Below are positions 50,874 through 62,786 of a DNA stretch of 64,000 nt, one piece after another. Origin of the DNA: Paragyromitra xinjiangensis. Lineage: Eukaryota; Ascomycota; Pezizomycetes; Pezizales; Discinaceae. The notes below the pieces were generated by a model. It was not told where the DNA came from and did not search any database. It saw only the letters and a list, made by a program, of their open reading frames with translations. Positions within the stretch are counted from its first letter, which is position 1; each line of letters begins with the position of its first letter. The position numbers and the translations under genes are program-made. The stretch is taken from positions 124,001 through 188,000 of the forward strand of contig JBCAMK010000018.1 in NCBI GenBank assembly GCA_038503065.1, in the 5' to 3' direction.

Positions 50874-53656
50874 CTACTTCCGAATAATCTTCAACAGAGG
50901 CTCGATATGTGCCCTCCGACTTAAACCAACCCTGAACTTCACGGGGCCTTTACTAATCGGGCTATGTGGTGTTTTCTTGACCTTATCGGCTAATTTTTTC
51001 GATGGCGTGTGGGGTTCTTCCTTCTTGACCTCAGGTTTTAACTCAGGTACTGGGGTAGCGTTCTCTCTTTTCCCATCCTCCTCCTCATCGGTATCTGAGA
51101 CGGTCTCTTTTGACGTGGTGATTGCTTTAGCATTTTTCTTCGCTGCGGCTTTAGATGCCTTCGGCTTAGGCTCCTTCTTTGTAGGCACTTTCTTAGGAGG
51201 TGCAGGCTCGGAATCTGATACTATCATCACCGATGCGAGATCCTCATCCTCGCCCTCACCAGAGCCTTTAACCGTCTCGGGCGACAGCTGCTCTTCCATC
51301 TCTTTGGCTTCCTTCGCAGCAGCCGCCGCAGCCTTTTTCGTCACTCTTGGGATCTTCGCCTTAGCTTCCTTCTTCGCGGATGGTTTTCTAGTGGGTTCAG
51401 GGTCACCAGTCCAGTCTTCTTCTTCAGACTCATCTTTCTTGCTCTTTCGTCTCTTGGCAGCAGCAGCCTCCTTCTTCGTCACCTTTGCAGGTTCAGGGAG
51501 CAATTCCGGCACTGGTTCAACTAGGTCAAGAGGGGATGGGACATCAACAATAGTAGCGGCCGGGTTGCTAGTTGTTCCCAGGCCCGAGGGGAAATCTCCC
51601 TCGCCTATGGGTTCATCCAAAAATTTAGGACGCCCCCATTTGTGCGCCTTCTTGGTTCCTGCCCCAAGACCAGGGGGCTTGTATTCTTCGGAAACTAATT
51701 GACCTGCATCTGCCGCAGATAGCATGGAGTTGTTGACTGCGATCGTGTCATATGACTCATCTTGCGGAGCTTGGCTTTTCTGGCTACCAAGTCTGATAAC
51801 CATCTGCTTCTCTGGTATGTTCGAAAGGCTTTCCGCACTGGCTGTGGCAGCGACCTGGACACTGCCCAATAGATCGTTGCTTTTCCTACCGTTGCCACCA
51901 GACAGCTCATCTTCCGAGTCGCCAATTACTAAAGTCTCAGCCGGCTTACTCTTCTTTCTTTTCGGCTTCGCCTTCTGCATCACCTCCCCACCTACATCCC
52001 CATCATCGTTCGCAGTACCTTTCCGTTTCTTCGCTGCTGGTTTCTTTTTCTTCTGTGCAGCTTTTCCATCGCCAGTCCACACATCATCATCTGACCCTCC
52101 GCCACTGGCAGCAAGGAGGTCGACGGCATTAGAGGTTTTTGCTCGACCAGCATATGTAGCCTGCGACATCCCTTGCCTCGCTTTTCCTTTCGCTGCACGC
52201 CACTCGGAAGCGACCGGGAAGTTACCAAAACCATGGTCACCCCCTTCCGCAAGTGCTAATCCGAGATGCTGGTCTGTCACAGCGCGTTTTTTCTCTTTAG
52301 GTTTCTTGGCTAGTTTAGCCACAGGGCTGTCTTCGAGAGAAGAAAGTGGACTGTCGCTTGCCACTGACGGAAGTTCCAGTGGGTGGGGCTCTGGCATGTG
52401 AGTATGAGTCTCTGCTAGGTGGATCGCTAGCTGTGATGGTGAAAAGTTTGGATCATATGGTGGGTCAGGGATTGTGCTCCGTAAATCTGGTGAATCGTAT
52501 ACGCTGCCGAGGTTAGTCGCGGGGAGGTGTTGCGGCGATTCAGCGGGAGACAGCTCAGGTGATAGAGTATCGTATTCAGCCCGTCGCTCATGCGGGAGGA
52601 CGAGTTCATCATGTGTTAGATCAATCATAAACGTGCTTGCCACGGCTGGGGGCGTTGGCTCGGTTGCGGCAACTTGTATTTCCGTGTTGTGAATGTTTGG
52701 AGGGTTTTCACTGCGATTGAAGCCAAGTGTTAGGTTACCGTCGAATTGTTGGGGTTCGTAGTAGGAGGTTGTTTTCGCGGACTCCCGTGGTTTTCGTTTT
52801 GACTTGGGGAGTGGCGGGAGTAGGTCAGTGTCGACGGTGTTGTTACGGGTAGACTTCTTACCGGAAGTGGGAAGCTTAGATGTGTTGGGTTGCCAATCGT
52901 CTTCCGAAGTGTCGTTTAGGAGATCTAAAACTGACATACCTCTACCAGCGGATTTTGCCCGTTTTGCTGGTTTCTTCCTGCTTGTCCTTGTTCCCTCCTC
53001 ATAGCCATCACTGTCATCACTTTTTTTCGGCCGAGGAGCTTTCTTTTCGGGTGGTGGTCGCTTGCGTTTCTTGCTCTCTGAGCCTGGATAGAAGTCATCA
53101 TCATCATCCAATGCATTGAATGCGTAGATATCCTGTTCGCCACCACCCTCAAGTCTCCCATGCGCTGTCTGCCGCCGCTTTGCTTTCGTCTTCAAGTTGC
53201 CTGAGTCTATCTGTGTTGGCGAAGCCGGGGTTGCCGAGAGGAGCAGTGCAGCATGGGCTTCATCAATGGCTTTCCTCCGCAACTCTGGAGTTAAAACCGA
53301 GAACATATCAGTTTTGAATGACCTTTTAATCTATGAAGTCAGTGGGGCAATGGGAGGCAAGTACCACCACTTGCAGGGACGGTCTGATATCCGTTTATTT
53401 CGAAGGGAGGTGCTGAGTGAAGGGAAATAGTAGCAGGTTCGAGCTGGACTGGGAGCTCGTCGTGAAGGATACCGTCGGACTCGCCTTCGGAGTCGTTGAT
53501 GACCAAGGTGTCGGGAGTCATAATTGGATGAACGATGGTGGGGAGACGCGTTTGGGGAACTATGAGGGGAAGACGCGTTGAAGTGGGAATCGTGTGCAGA
53601 CGCGCTAGGCTAAATCGGGACGCACATATTGAACGAGGGTACTTTCTACCAGACAT
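50874..53656 (-). CDS. Large disordered nuclear protein with SIM-like motifs and C-terminal RAD51AP1-like motif
   Basis: Two exons, 53656-53365 and 53284-50874, split by an 80-nt intron (53285-53364, GTACTT, branch CTGAT, CTCCAG), give about 900 residues. The chain is disordered, with many Lys-rich patches (KKRKRPPPEKK, AKKRKG) suiting nuclear import or DNA contact. Several hydrophobic-acidic segments look like SUMO-interaction motifs: TLVINDSEGE (about 50-59), FMIDLTHDE, TLVIGDSEDE and VMIVSDSE. The extreme C-terminus, FRVGLSRRAHIEPLLKIIRK, resembles the RAD51-interacting motif of vertebrate RAD51AP1 (GLSR..+..PLH). From this I infer a role in homologous recombination or repair; no enzymatic domain is present. 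The ATG at 53656 is the first in frame. Confidence 0.8.
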
Positions 53657-53884
53657 TACTCGCTTTCCCTTCTGTCTTCAGTCTCTATTTTTTTCCTATC
53701 ATATATCCCTATATGCACTCCACTAATAGATTATGTATTGAAGTATCTATACTTAAAGGCGGTCCCGTTAGAAAGCCTATAGCATATCTAGGTAGAATAA
53801 ATACATGTATCGCCCCTGCTAGAAAGCTGCTAGTTACCCAAATGAAGACAAACAATATTCTGCGAAAGTTTTAACCCGTCCTAG

Positions 53885-54222
53885 CACTATCTGTGGGTGT
53901 CTAGTGAAGACTTACGAAAAACTTTAGAGGGACGGCTGGGGAAGGTGGTGGAGAATGAGCAAAGTATCTTGAAGGTAGAGAAGAAACTCGGAGTACAATA
54001 TAAGAGACTCCGGGTAATTCATGCTAGAATCGAGCAACAAATGAGTGGGAGCCAAAAAGGAAACATTCAGCAAATCTTGAGCCTGACAGTTGTGGTATTG
54101 GTGAGCCGCAACAAAAAGCACGAAAACGACACCTTAAGACGGTTTCGGAACCGGAAGAAGAAGTGAAGAATGGGATCCTGGAGTCGGCTAATTCTACTGT
54201 AGACTACGAGCTTTTATTGTAA
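53885..54222 (+). pseudogene. Frameshifted coding remnant, coiled-coil type
   Basis: Frame one from 53885 reads EDLRKTLEGRLGKVVENEQ and further helical residues to about 54040. The sequence then continues plausibly only in another frame (EWEPKRKHSANLEPD, KTVSEPEEEVKNGILESANS) to a TAA at 54220-54222. A one-base shift near 54035 explains the change; no intron of workable size fits. No ATG is visible, so the 5' end is missing. Family unknown. Confidence 0.4.
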
Positions 54223-54692
54223 CTGGTTATGAGCAATCTTGACGAAGTCGTGAGTCCTGGAGCTTCCCTAATAACTCGTTGGAGGCATGTACTAACTTCC
54301 GCGGGATCTCACTAAAACATAAGACTTAAACCAAAGGTTTGTTATGACTACTGTGTCTTCAATTTCAGACCTACATGCCTTGTAGGTTACTTCTTATACT
54401 ATCTTGCGTGTTTTGAAACCTTGTTTCTACTTTAAAGTTGAAACACAACATTTTGCGATTTTCAGATTTTCATCCCCTCTCGCGGTTCAATCCTCATATA
54501 CAAACCTAGTTTCAACAGTAGTTTCTCTTATAATTCTCTCAACAAAGCTTGTTTAATAATATTCCATCGGAAATATCGAAACCTTTGAGTTTTACCCTGC
54601 TTGCTTCTCACGCTCTATTTCTGCACCGCGACCGTTACACTAGAAGATCGAGGCTTCTCAACCTTAGAAAAAACAACATTTGTATACCGCGG

Positions 54693-55143
54693 ATGCCATT
54701 CGCAGTTTGCAGCGCCTGTCTGAAAGCCAACGATGAAGCGACCAGCATTTTGGCTTCCTGCATCGTTGATGTCGAGGAGCGTTTAGGTGCAGCAAAGACT
54801 CGAGCTCTTCTCAAGTATATTGAAGAATATAACATATGGACTTCCTACACATTTTACCCCCGCAGAAATATAGAAACTGCTAAAGTCTGTGAGGAGTACG
54901 GAGAGAAAGGGAGGAAAAGGAACATGAAAGATTAGGTTATTATGACGAATTTGGGAAGAGTACTGGCGGGATAATAGTGATGAAGATGAAGATGAGAGTG
55001 AAGCATCTACCGAGCCCTATCGCTTGGATTGGATCTACTACCTCCAAGATAATTTGAAAGAATACAAAAATTTCCTGGATCTTCGTGACTGGACTTGTTG
55101 TGTGTTCTGTGAGCTTGATGGACATCTTCATCGTTTAGGCTGA
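54693..55143 (+). pseudogene. Frameshifted coding remnant with acidic stretch
   Basis: From an ATG at 54693 (MPFAVCSACLKANDEATSI) the frame runs to about 54900 (AKVCEEYGE). It then appears to shift twice by one base: a short RLGYYDEFG segment, followed by EEYWRDNSDEDEDESEASTE, YRLDWIYYLQDNLKEYKNF and a C-terminal CCVFCELDGHLHRLG before TGA at 55141-55143. The segments are too close together for introns. The CSAC and CCVFC pairs could bind metal. Family not recognised. Either decayed or affected by sequencing errors in the A/G runs near 54900-54955. Confidence 0.45.
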
Positions 55144-56087
55144 CTGATTGCACTTGGGAAGACTGCTATGGGGGAAGAAAGCCGCGTGGGCAATATCCAG
55201 TATAGTTTGGAGCTATTTGAAGTGACGGGTGATAAACTTCGGATGTAACATGTGGGATACTGCGGGGTTTGGTTGATGAAAGTAGGTATTTAGTCTTGAA
55301 TTAAATAATTTGGATAGTGTTAGAAACTATTGCATGGGGCGATAGGAACTGATAGGAAGTACAATTCATATTTTGTTTTTGTGCCCTTTGCTGTAACGTT
55401 GCATGTGTTTCGTTTGGTGTCCAACAATCATGTTTTGGCTATTTCGTGCTTCCGGTATGTGATCACCTAATTTCCCCGCCTCATATTATGAAGGCCGCGG
55501 CCCTCGGAGCTCCAGAGGTACGGAGCATTTCCCACCATATCTCTTTATGGCATGGAGCAACTGAAATTTGTTTCCGTCGGGTGATATGATTATGTAAGCA
55601 TGGCTATTTTACTTACCTTATTTTGTTTACTAATATTTTGTAAACAAACCTGAACAATAGCAAAGTGTCGGCGAGATATGCAGATAGTGGGGGAGGGTTA
55701 ATTTTAGGGTTAGGTTTATGAAACCGTTCCATCAAGAAAAACCATATGTAGGTACGTCAAGCATAAAGCGCCCAATCAGAATGATCTGCTGAAAGAAGCG
55801 CTGCACCTTTATGCCAGGGCCAACACATACCCTCCGAAATTCTGATTGTGAATACCACCCACACAGAAGCATCGTCAGTCAGAAGTGTTCATTATAACGC
55901 CGCCCGGGGAAGTCCGGGTAAAGCTGCAAAGTCCTGAACACGCATGTGTTTCAGCCTATACCGTGTCTGGTGGCGTGAAGCCTATTCACGCTGGAGATCA
56001 AGATGATGTGTAGGGTCGATCGGATTGGCGCACCATCCTACGGCTCATATAACGCTGGATAGCGCGATATTAAGACACCAAGATGTA

Positions 56088-56105
56088 CGAGTGATGATCT
56101 ATGAC
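56088..56105 (-). promoter_or_regulatory. Bipartite motif, full consensus
   Basis: On the minus strand reads GTCAT-N5-ATCACTCG. First of a three-site cluster upstream of the NmrA-type gene. Confidence 0.45.
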
Positions 56106-56397
56106 TGCAAAATCGGCACCAAGGCTTTTGTTGTCAGGACATCTGCCACGTCGGCGAAAGAAAGTATGAGGAGAAGGCCAACAAAAACTTGATCGCAAAG
56201 AAAGCCGACGTTACTACTGCAAGGTATATCTGACTTCGGTGGTGGCGCTACTGCAATTTGCTTTATCCGTGCCAGCGGAGCACGGAGATATATACTATGC
56301 TTGGTCAGGTAGTCAAACGGTGGTCTTCATATCTATTTCTTCCTACTTCCCACTTCCCATTCAAAAACGAGAACCATTATGCATGATGGCGTCGGCC

Positions 56398-56415
56398 CGA
56401 GTGATTTATAGTGAT
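56398..56415 (-). promoter_or_regulatory. Bipartite motif, full consensus
   Basis: On the minus strand reads ATCAC-N5-ATCACTCG, with two identical half-sites. Second of the cluster. Confidence 0.45.
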
Positions 56416-56757
56416 TCTCTCTGACCAAGGTTTTGCTGTTGGCAAATGGTCATGAGTTGGATTGCCTTATTCGGTGATATCTCCTGAAATGAAGGTGTAT
56501 AGGCAATTGGAATAGGGCTTGAAGGTGGAGGGGAGATGGGCCGGCTTCAAATTGCCGTTCTCGGCTTAAAAGAATATTATTAGGCTCTTCCAGCATGTCC
56601 GTTCCGGTATTGTAGCCTTGAAACATGTCCTAAGAGGATGGATAAAATATCCGCCTATGCAACACGCTCTTTGGATCATCTGCGGGCTTATTCTAAAGTT
56701 GTTTAAACTGAGGTCGTAATTACTAGGAGTAACACTTGCGAGGACCCAACAAGTGAG

Positions 56758-56775
56758 ATCATGGTATATCACTCG
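56758..56775 (+). promoter_or_regulatory. Bipartite motif, full consensus
   Basis: Reads ATCAT-N5-ATCACTCG, about 340 bp upstream of the ATG of the NmrA-type gene. Confidence 0.45.
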
Positions 56776-57117
56776 TCATTTGAACCGCTAATACCAGGGG
56801 CACGAACCTAGCACTTAGACCAAAGGTGATTCCCATCCCAAAATTTGTGAACAGAATCGGTTTTGCAGCAATTTGTAAAATTTATGAATTCCCGAATAAT
56901 ACCCCGCACTTTGGATCCTTAGTACCCCGCATGCGCAGGGACCACACCACAGGGACACCACACACCCTGCAGAATTTTCGATGTCGTGTCTGCACTGACG
57001 TACCGAATTAAATAACGCATGTTTCGATGGCAATATTTAGAGTAACCCCCCCCGCCTCACCACGTTCAAACTTCAAGCCCAAAAATTCATACCCCGCCAC
57101 ACAAATTTCCGTAAAAC

Positions 57118-58130
57118 ATGAGTATCGTCGTTACCGGTGCGACCGGCGCCCTCGGGAGTTCCATCCTCAAATACCTTCACAAGTTCAATGCTAAGTCTGA
57201 ATCACCGAGAAAAATTATCGGAACGACACGAGACCTCAGAAACGTTCCCGATGACCTGAAAGCAACCGGAATCGAGTTACGTTATGCCGACTTCGACGAT
57301 GATTCCCACATCCTGGAGGAGGCCTTTGCTGGTGCTGAGAAGGTGCTTTTGATCTCGACAGACGTTTTCGATAACGAGAAACGGATAATACAACATAAAA
57401 ACGCTGTTGATGCCGTGAAAAGAGCAGGTGTTGGGAGAATCTACTATACCAGCTTTTGCTCTGGAGGGTATGAGAATAAGTCTATTTCAGAAGTCCAACA
57501 GTTACATTTGGAGACCGAGGAGTACATCAAAAGGTAATGTATATTTTAAAATCCTTATGATGGTGGATTAATAAGTTCTCCGATTCGGAATTGCTAATAC
57601 AGATTTATAAAACTGACAGGTCTGGCATCAACTTCACCATAGTTCGCGAAGGAATCTACGCAGATTCCTTCCCGGTGATGTTGAACTGGACTCCGGAGTC
57701 AACTCGAGTCGTGGTACCTGACGATGGCCCTGTTGCTTGGATTTCACGGGACGAACTTGCCGAAGCGAATGCACTATTACTCCTCAATAATGAAAAGGAG
57801 TATAGGAACGCCATCACGCTGTTGACGGGCCCTACAACACTCACTCTTCGACAAATAGCTGAGCTTATCACCGAAGTGACGGGTAAACCCTTATCGTTTG
57901 AGGTTTCAGAAGAGGCATATGTTCTAGGAGCTATCAAGGCCGGCCAGAATGAAAAGATCGTCAAGACGTTTGTGACGATCTACAAAGCACTTGGAGCTGG
58001 TGAAGGAGATATTGTAGATCCGCTCGCTGAGGAGTTGCTAGGGAGGAAACCAATCGGTGCGAGGGAGAAGATAAGAGAGCTGTTGGAGAAAGGAAAGGCA
58101 ACAGGAGGTTATAGGTATGGGGCGAGATAA
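57118..58130 (+). CDS. NmrA-like NAD(P)-binding protein (atypical SDR)
   Basis: Two exons, 57118-57533 and 57620-58130, with an 86-nt intron (GTAATG, branch GCTAATAC, acceptor GACAG), give 308 residues. The N-terminus has a Rossmann strand and Gly motif, VVTGATGALGSSIL (about residues 3-16), for NAD(P). Further family blocks are KVLLISTD, HKNAVDAVKRAGVGRIYYTS and GINFTIVREGIYADSFP. It resembles NmrA / quinone oxidoreductase 2-type proteins, which act as redox sensors or reductases in the cytosol; the substrate is unknown. The splice junction restores IKR-SGINF in phase. The gene appears intact and stands alone. Confidence 0.9.
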
Positions 58131-60758
58131 TTCATGAGTTTTCGCGGATGGAATTAGATCGCCAGGGATATATCTTTCTTATTAATGACCCAATTGTTTT
58201 AACTTCAGGTTATGATTTCCTCATGTTACTGGTCACTATACTCCTGTAGTCATGTATGTAGTTTTCTTTTCTCTTTATTATGGGTCTTGTTTAAAAAGCC
58301 TGGCGATCGCTCAATATCGTTGAATCTTTCAATATTAGCCCAGCGTATCAGTACCATCTTCATTCACCAACATAATACTTGGCAATCCGATCGATTGGGG
58401 TAGTAGATGTAGAACGTATATTCCATAGGATCGCGAGTTTGTCGATGCGGTGTTCTATTCGATCGATTCGATCTCCAATACCTCTTCGATTGGCTGTACA
58501 CAGAAAGCATCGCTCTCCAGAATTAACTAAGATAGCTTCGCAGTTGACGTTGGAAGGCATTTGTAAAAACATCAGTAAAGGCATCATATGATGCTTTTCC
58601 ACCCGATTTAGATGTATCTTTTACCGCTAAATTTGCCAGTACCCCTAGGCCTCCAAAGCCCCCACAAACTTATAGAAGCCATGACAAGAACAGCTGCCTC
58701 GATGGAGGGAGGAAACATACGAAATAGATAAAGGTGGGTGGATCCTTTGAAGCCGATATTGTAACGTAAGTGCTAAGACCCAACGGTATGGATAGTCGCC
58801 ATAGATGTATCAAGTTGCGTCGGATGATTGGGCCATCATAGCTTTGCGTTTAATACAAACTGGGCGAGTACTTCTTTCGTTGCAATTTCGCCCGGGTAGC
58901 CCTATCAATCTGTAGCACAATCTTCTGGATTATCCATGTTGCCGATGGAACTGGTCCATGTTTAGCCCCGGAGATGAGTTTAATTTCATCTCAACTTTAA
59001 CAAGTATAAACTAACGCGACCTACACTTCCGGAATTTAAGAGGCTAAGCGAAGTATAAATTCAGTTTCTTCGTTTACCACCAATTGTGGAATGCCTCAGA
59101 ATAAAAGGTAAAATTTCCAGAGAATGACTAGATGTTAATCCCTTGATGGTAGTTCTCAATAAAGCAGAGTTAAATTCTACAGCTCTCTCCTGTGGTCTAC
59201 CTTGAAGTCATCAGTCAAAGTAGAACTTAAGCAAGAAAGTAATCGTAGACATACCTGTAGTTATTCGATAGGTATTCCGTAGATAATGGAATTTTGGAAC
59301 GAGGCATTTGACTTCCAAAATGCTGTGATCCATCATCCATGCTCTCTGATCGGTGATGATGTTAGGATGAGGTGGAGTGCAGCTATCAGTCCATATGTTA
59401 TCCATTGGGGATTAGCTGCTGGGTGAGTCACACAGGAGGTTTTTGCTACCAATTTCTCCCAAGGCAAAATTTTCTACCAGCCAAGATGGGCTTCAGAGAT
59501 ACATGTATTCTTCCTCTGCAGTTTCAATAAGTATGATCGTCATAGGATAGTTTATAACCATCCGAATGAGAGTTATTGTTCGTGTTTTCCCGAAGTATAA
59601 ATCAACATCAACCCAATAACCTAGTCACTGCATAGGCTCATGGGATTTAGCTAGAACAAGGCAAGCTGTAGCTTTTGCCAATCGGGTGCCGGTTTCCATT
59701 GGGATAAGACAGCTAGAAATATCTTAGCCGGGGAACCCATTCCGGTGTTTTCGATGCAGAGTGGCTATTGAGATACCTACTCCACTGCGAGTCAGTCCAG
59801 CAAGACTTGATATAGCGAGAGGGTCTGGTTTCGGATTATCCTAAGAATACAGTGGTAGTGATTTCATTCTCCTAAGAGGCCACTGGTAAGTGTTGCTGGT
59901 GGCGGGGCTTTAGACTTCTCTTTAGTGTGTCAGGCAAACCCTGTGGGCTCGGTATCTTTGATTCTGCGAGAAATACAATAAGTCGTCATCAGTGCCATGA
60001 AGGTTTCAAAGTTGACTCGTGTTGGTCCCGCTGAAATTGGAATTAATCGTCCTATCACACCACTCGGTGAATGAGAATACAACCTTGCCGCCATTAAATT
60101 TAATCCAAGCCAGCACAGACCACGGGGTCTCCCAGGAAGCTAAAGCACGAGAATATCGTTAGACTGAACTTACGACAGGAGCACCCTCAAACTTCAGCCC
60201 AAAAGCGAAGAGGGTTATTTAGTCGGAATAGAGGAGACGGAACACCTCTTCAAGGGATTCTATAGAGAAAGGAGACGCAAACAAAAGGATGGGTTGAATA
60301 AAACCTCTAGAGCACCGACAGCTGGATATGAATTTCTTTTGTAGAAACGTAGTGGAGAATCGTATCTTTCAGCGAATGATGGTCCATCGAAAAAACCGCC
60401 ATCTTTGATGAAACTAGAAAAAATAAACTGAACAGGATGGCAGATAACAGGATGTGGTTGCTGAAACTCCAGAAGTAGCAGTCTGAAATCCAGTCTCTCC
60501 CTATCACTCGCACACAAACGCCAAGACGCGCTGACTAACCAACTAACCTAAGTAGGGAAAGGAAAAAAATTAAACGTAGCATCGGATGATACACAAAAAA
60601 AAAAAGCAGCCCCTCCACAACATCCCACTTCCCTAATGGCCTCACCCAATTAATCCCGACTTCCAAACCCCCACCCCCCCACCACCACCGAGGTTCCAAA
60701 ATCTCTTCCCTACCCTCCAATTCCAAACACTTCACCAAATGGCGCTAGAGGAGGAGAT
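58131..60758. other. Intergenic stretch
   Basis: No gene supported; open frames are short and atypical. A motif core without its upstream half-site lies at 60503-60510, about 250 bp before the PPR-type start. A TACATGTA lies at 59500. C/A-rich DNA at 60600-60740 immediately precedes the gene. Confidence 0.45.
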
Positions 60759-62786
60759 ATGCACCCATTTCTTTGTAGAGCTTCCATCCCGATCACTCGA
60801 CATCTGACGATCTACTGCTGCTGTTTCTCTCCCGTTTCTACGACCAATTGCAACTACAATCGACCACCAAGCGCGAGGAATACCTCTGCGACGGAGTGTC
60901 CATTGAGACACAAATTTGGTGAATTCTATAAACGGTTCTATTCGGCTATGGCTGGAGTGGCAGTGGTGGGAGATGATGGAATAAGAGACCAAGAGGGGAA
61001 AAATACCAATGGGTCAGCAGAAGAGACGGCAATTACGCGAGGGTTGGCGAGGAGGAATAGGAGGAGGAGACTTGCTGAGATTATGAATAGAGAGGGTACA
61101 GCTGGGGCGTTTGGTGCGGCTCCAGGTACTTCTTTTACTTGGAATGAAAGACCACCTCTTCCGAGGGGACGAAAATTACATCCAACACAGAAGCTCATTC
61201 CGAAGGAACGTAGGCTTTTTATCGAAAAGTCAACTATGCAGCTTACTACTCGCTTCCTCGAACATGATCGTCTCTCTCGTGAACTCAGAGCCCAGATCAG
61301 ACACAGTCAAACTGAAAACTCCCACCCGGAAAACAAAGCCGAAGCAGAAGCCCTCAAGAAATCGATCTCTGAAGAAGTCGAACTCCTAAAACGCACCCTC
61401 CGCTACATTAGCACACATTTCTACGAACCCCCCACCTCCAATTCTCAGCCTACCTCCGACCCTCAACCCACCTCCGACTCCCCTCAACCCACCACTACTC
61501 CCTCTCCACCCACCGACCTCAAAACCTCCGTCCCTTATTTCACCTACCTCCCTCCATTCCCTAACTTCACATCCGGTGCCGGCGCCTCCCTTCTCAACCG
61601 CTCCCTCGTCAAGCTCCTCCGTGTGCGCCCCCCACCCCCAGCCTTAATCCCAAAACTCTGCTACAACCTCCTTACCTCCCCCTCCCCACCCAGCATCTCC
61701 ACCTACAACATCCTCATCGAAGGCCTCACACGCCTCCGTCACGGCTCCCTAGGCCACATCGTATTCCGCAACTTAATCGAAGGCGGCCTCGGTCCGCAAG
61801 GCAAACCCAACGAAGACACCATAGTCCGCATGCTCAACCTATGCGTTAAAACCGCCGACCTCGACGGCTTCAACCGTATCATAAAAATCACAACCCACCG
61901 CAACATGGCAACCTGGTGGGGCTATGGTCACCTCCGCTCCGAAAAATCCCGGAGACAGAAACGTCGTGGTAAGGTCGTCCTCGAAACAATGATCCATGGT
62001 GCTGCACGCTTCGGTGATGTTCAGCAGGCCCGTGTGTGGCTGCGTGCTATGCGTAGAGAGTGTCCGGAGAACCCGGACCCTAGTGTTTATCTACTTACTA
62101 GCTTGATCCGTATGTGGACGGAGATGGGGGATTGGGATAGAGGATTGCGGTGCTGGAGGGATTTGGTAAGGTTGGATATCAAGTGGCAGGGAACGCGGGT
62201 TGGGAAGCCGGCGGATTTAAGGGCGTTCCGACAGATGCTGAAGCTGTGCTCGAGATGCGAGAAGCCGAAGATGTATGACAGGGTTTTTAAACTGGGGGTG
62301 AGCCGTGGTTGGACTGAGGTGCAGCTCACGACACCTGTTAATAAGACGAAGGGACTGTGGTCCAGGAGGGAGAATAAAACCCCGCATATCAGGGGACTGA
62401 GAGAGAATGACGAGGAGGGTACGTTTGTAATGGAGGCGTTACAGAGATTATGGGCGGAGGAGGATAGAGAGCGAGAGAGGATAGAAAAGAAGCAGAAGAA
62501 AACGAAAGAATGGAAGGAGAAAATGAAAATGGGGAGGAAGAGTAATAGCGATGCTACCACCCCTGTGGAGAAAACGGAACAGATGGCGGTGTGCTCTGTG
62601 AAGAAACCGATCGTGTCTGATGCGGCAAAGTCTAGGATTTGGGATAATGTCATCTCCCGTCGCATGGACGATATACGGCCTGCTTCTGTCAGTGGCGGCG
62701 ATGTCCGTCTAAGTCTTTCCCAGAAACGGCGGCGGCGGCGGGCACGGGCACGGGAGAGGAGAGCAGCCGGTAGAGAGGAAAGTTAA
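60759..62786 (+). CDS. Mitochondrial PPR-type protein
   Basis: A single exon of 675 residues. The N-terminus is rich in Arg, Ser, Cys and Tyr with few acids (CRASIPITRHLTIY), suiting a mitochondrial presequence. A basic, Pro/Ser/Thr-rich stretch (about 205-260) precedes a helical repeat region (about 315-510) with pentatricopeptide-type pairs such as ISTYNILIEGLTRLRHGSLG, VLETMIHGAARFGDVQQARVWL and LLTSLIRMWTEMGDWDRGLR. PPR proteins bind organellar RNA and act in its processing, stability or translation. The C-terminus is a long charged Lys/Arg/Glu tail. The first ATG on the transcript (60739) opens only a short frame, so 60759 was chosen. RNA target unknown. Confidence 0.82.
   Translation: MHPFLCRASIPITRHLTIYCCCFSPVSTTNCNYNRPPSARNTSATECPLRHKFGEFYKRFYSAMAGVAVVGDDGIRDQEGKNTNGSAEETAITRGLARRNRRRRLAEIMNREGTAGAFGAAPGTSFTWNERPPLPRGRKLHPTQKLIPKERRLFIEKSTMQLTTRFLEHDRLSRELRAQIRHSQTENSHPENKAEAEALKKSISEEVELLKRTLRYISTHFYEPPTSNSQPTSDPQPTSDSPQPTTTPSPPTDLKTSVPYFTYLPPFPNFTSGAGASLLNRSLVKLLRVRPPPPALIPKLCYNLLTSPSPPSISTYNILIEGLTRLRHGSLGHIVFRNLIEGGLGPQGKPNEDTIVRMLNLCVKTADLDGFNRIIKITTHRNMATWWGYGHLRSEKSRRQKRRGKVVLETMIHGAARFGDVQQARVWLRAMRRECPENPDPSVYLLTSLIRMWTEMGDWDRGLRCWRDLVRLDIKWQGTRVGKPADLRAFRQMLKLCSRCEKPKMYDRVFKLGVSRGWTEVQLTTPVNKTKGLWSRRENKTPHIRGLRENDEEGTFVMEALQRLWAEEDRERERIEKKQKKTKEWKEKMKMGRKSNSDATTPVEKTEQMAVCSVKKPIVSDAAKSRIWDNVISRRMDDIRPASVSGGDVRLSLSQKRRRRRARARERRAAGREES

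Larger units (their letters stand above)
55144..57117. other. Intergenic stretch with a cluster of motif sites
   Basis: No gene supported. Three bipartite motif sites occur within 690 bp (56088, 56398, 56758), two on the minus and one on the plus strand, ending about 340 bp before the NmrA-type gene. Confidence 0.45.

Noticed and set aside
50977..51702. 241-codon plus-strand open frame
   Set aside because: Antisense to the large Lys/Ser-rich nuclear protein; composition is the complement of its Lys and acidic codons.
60792..60799. ATCACTCG inside the PPR-type coding region
   Set aside because: Lacks the correctly spaced upstream half-site and is coding, so not counted as a bipartite site.
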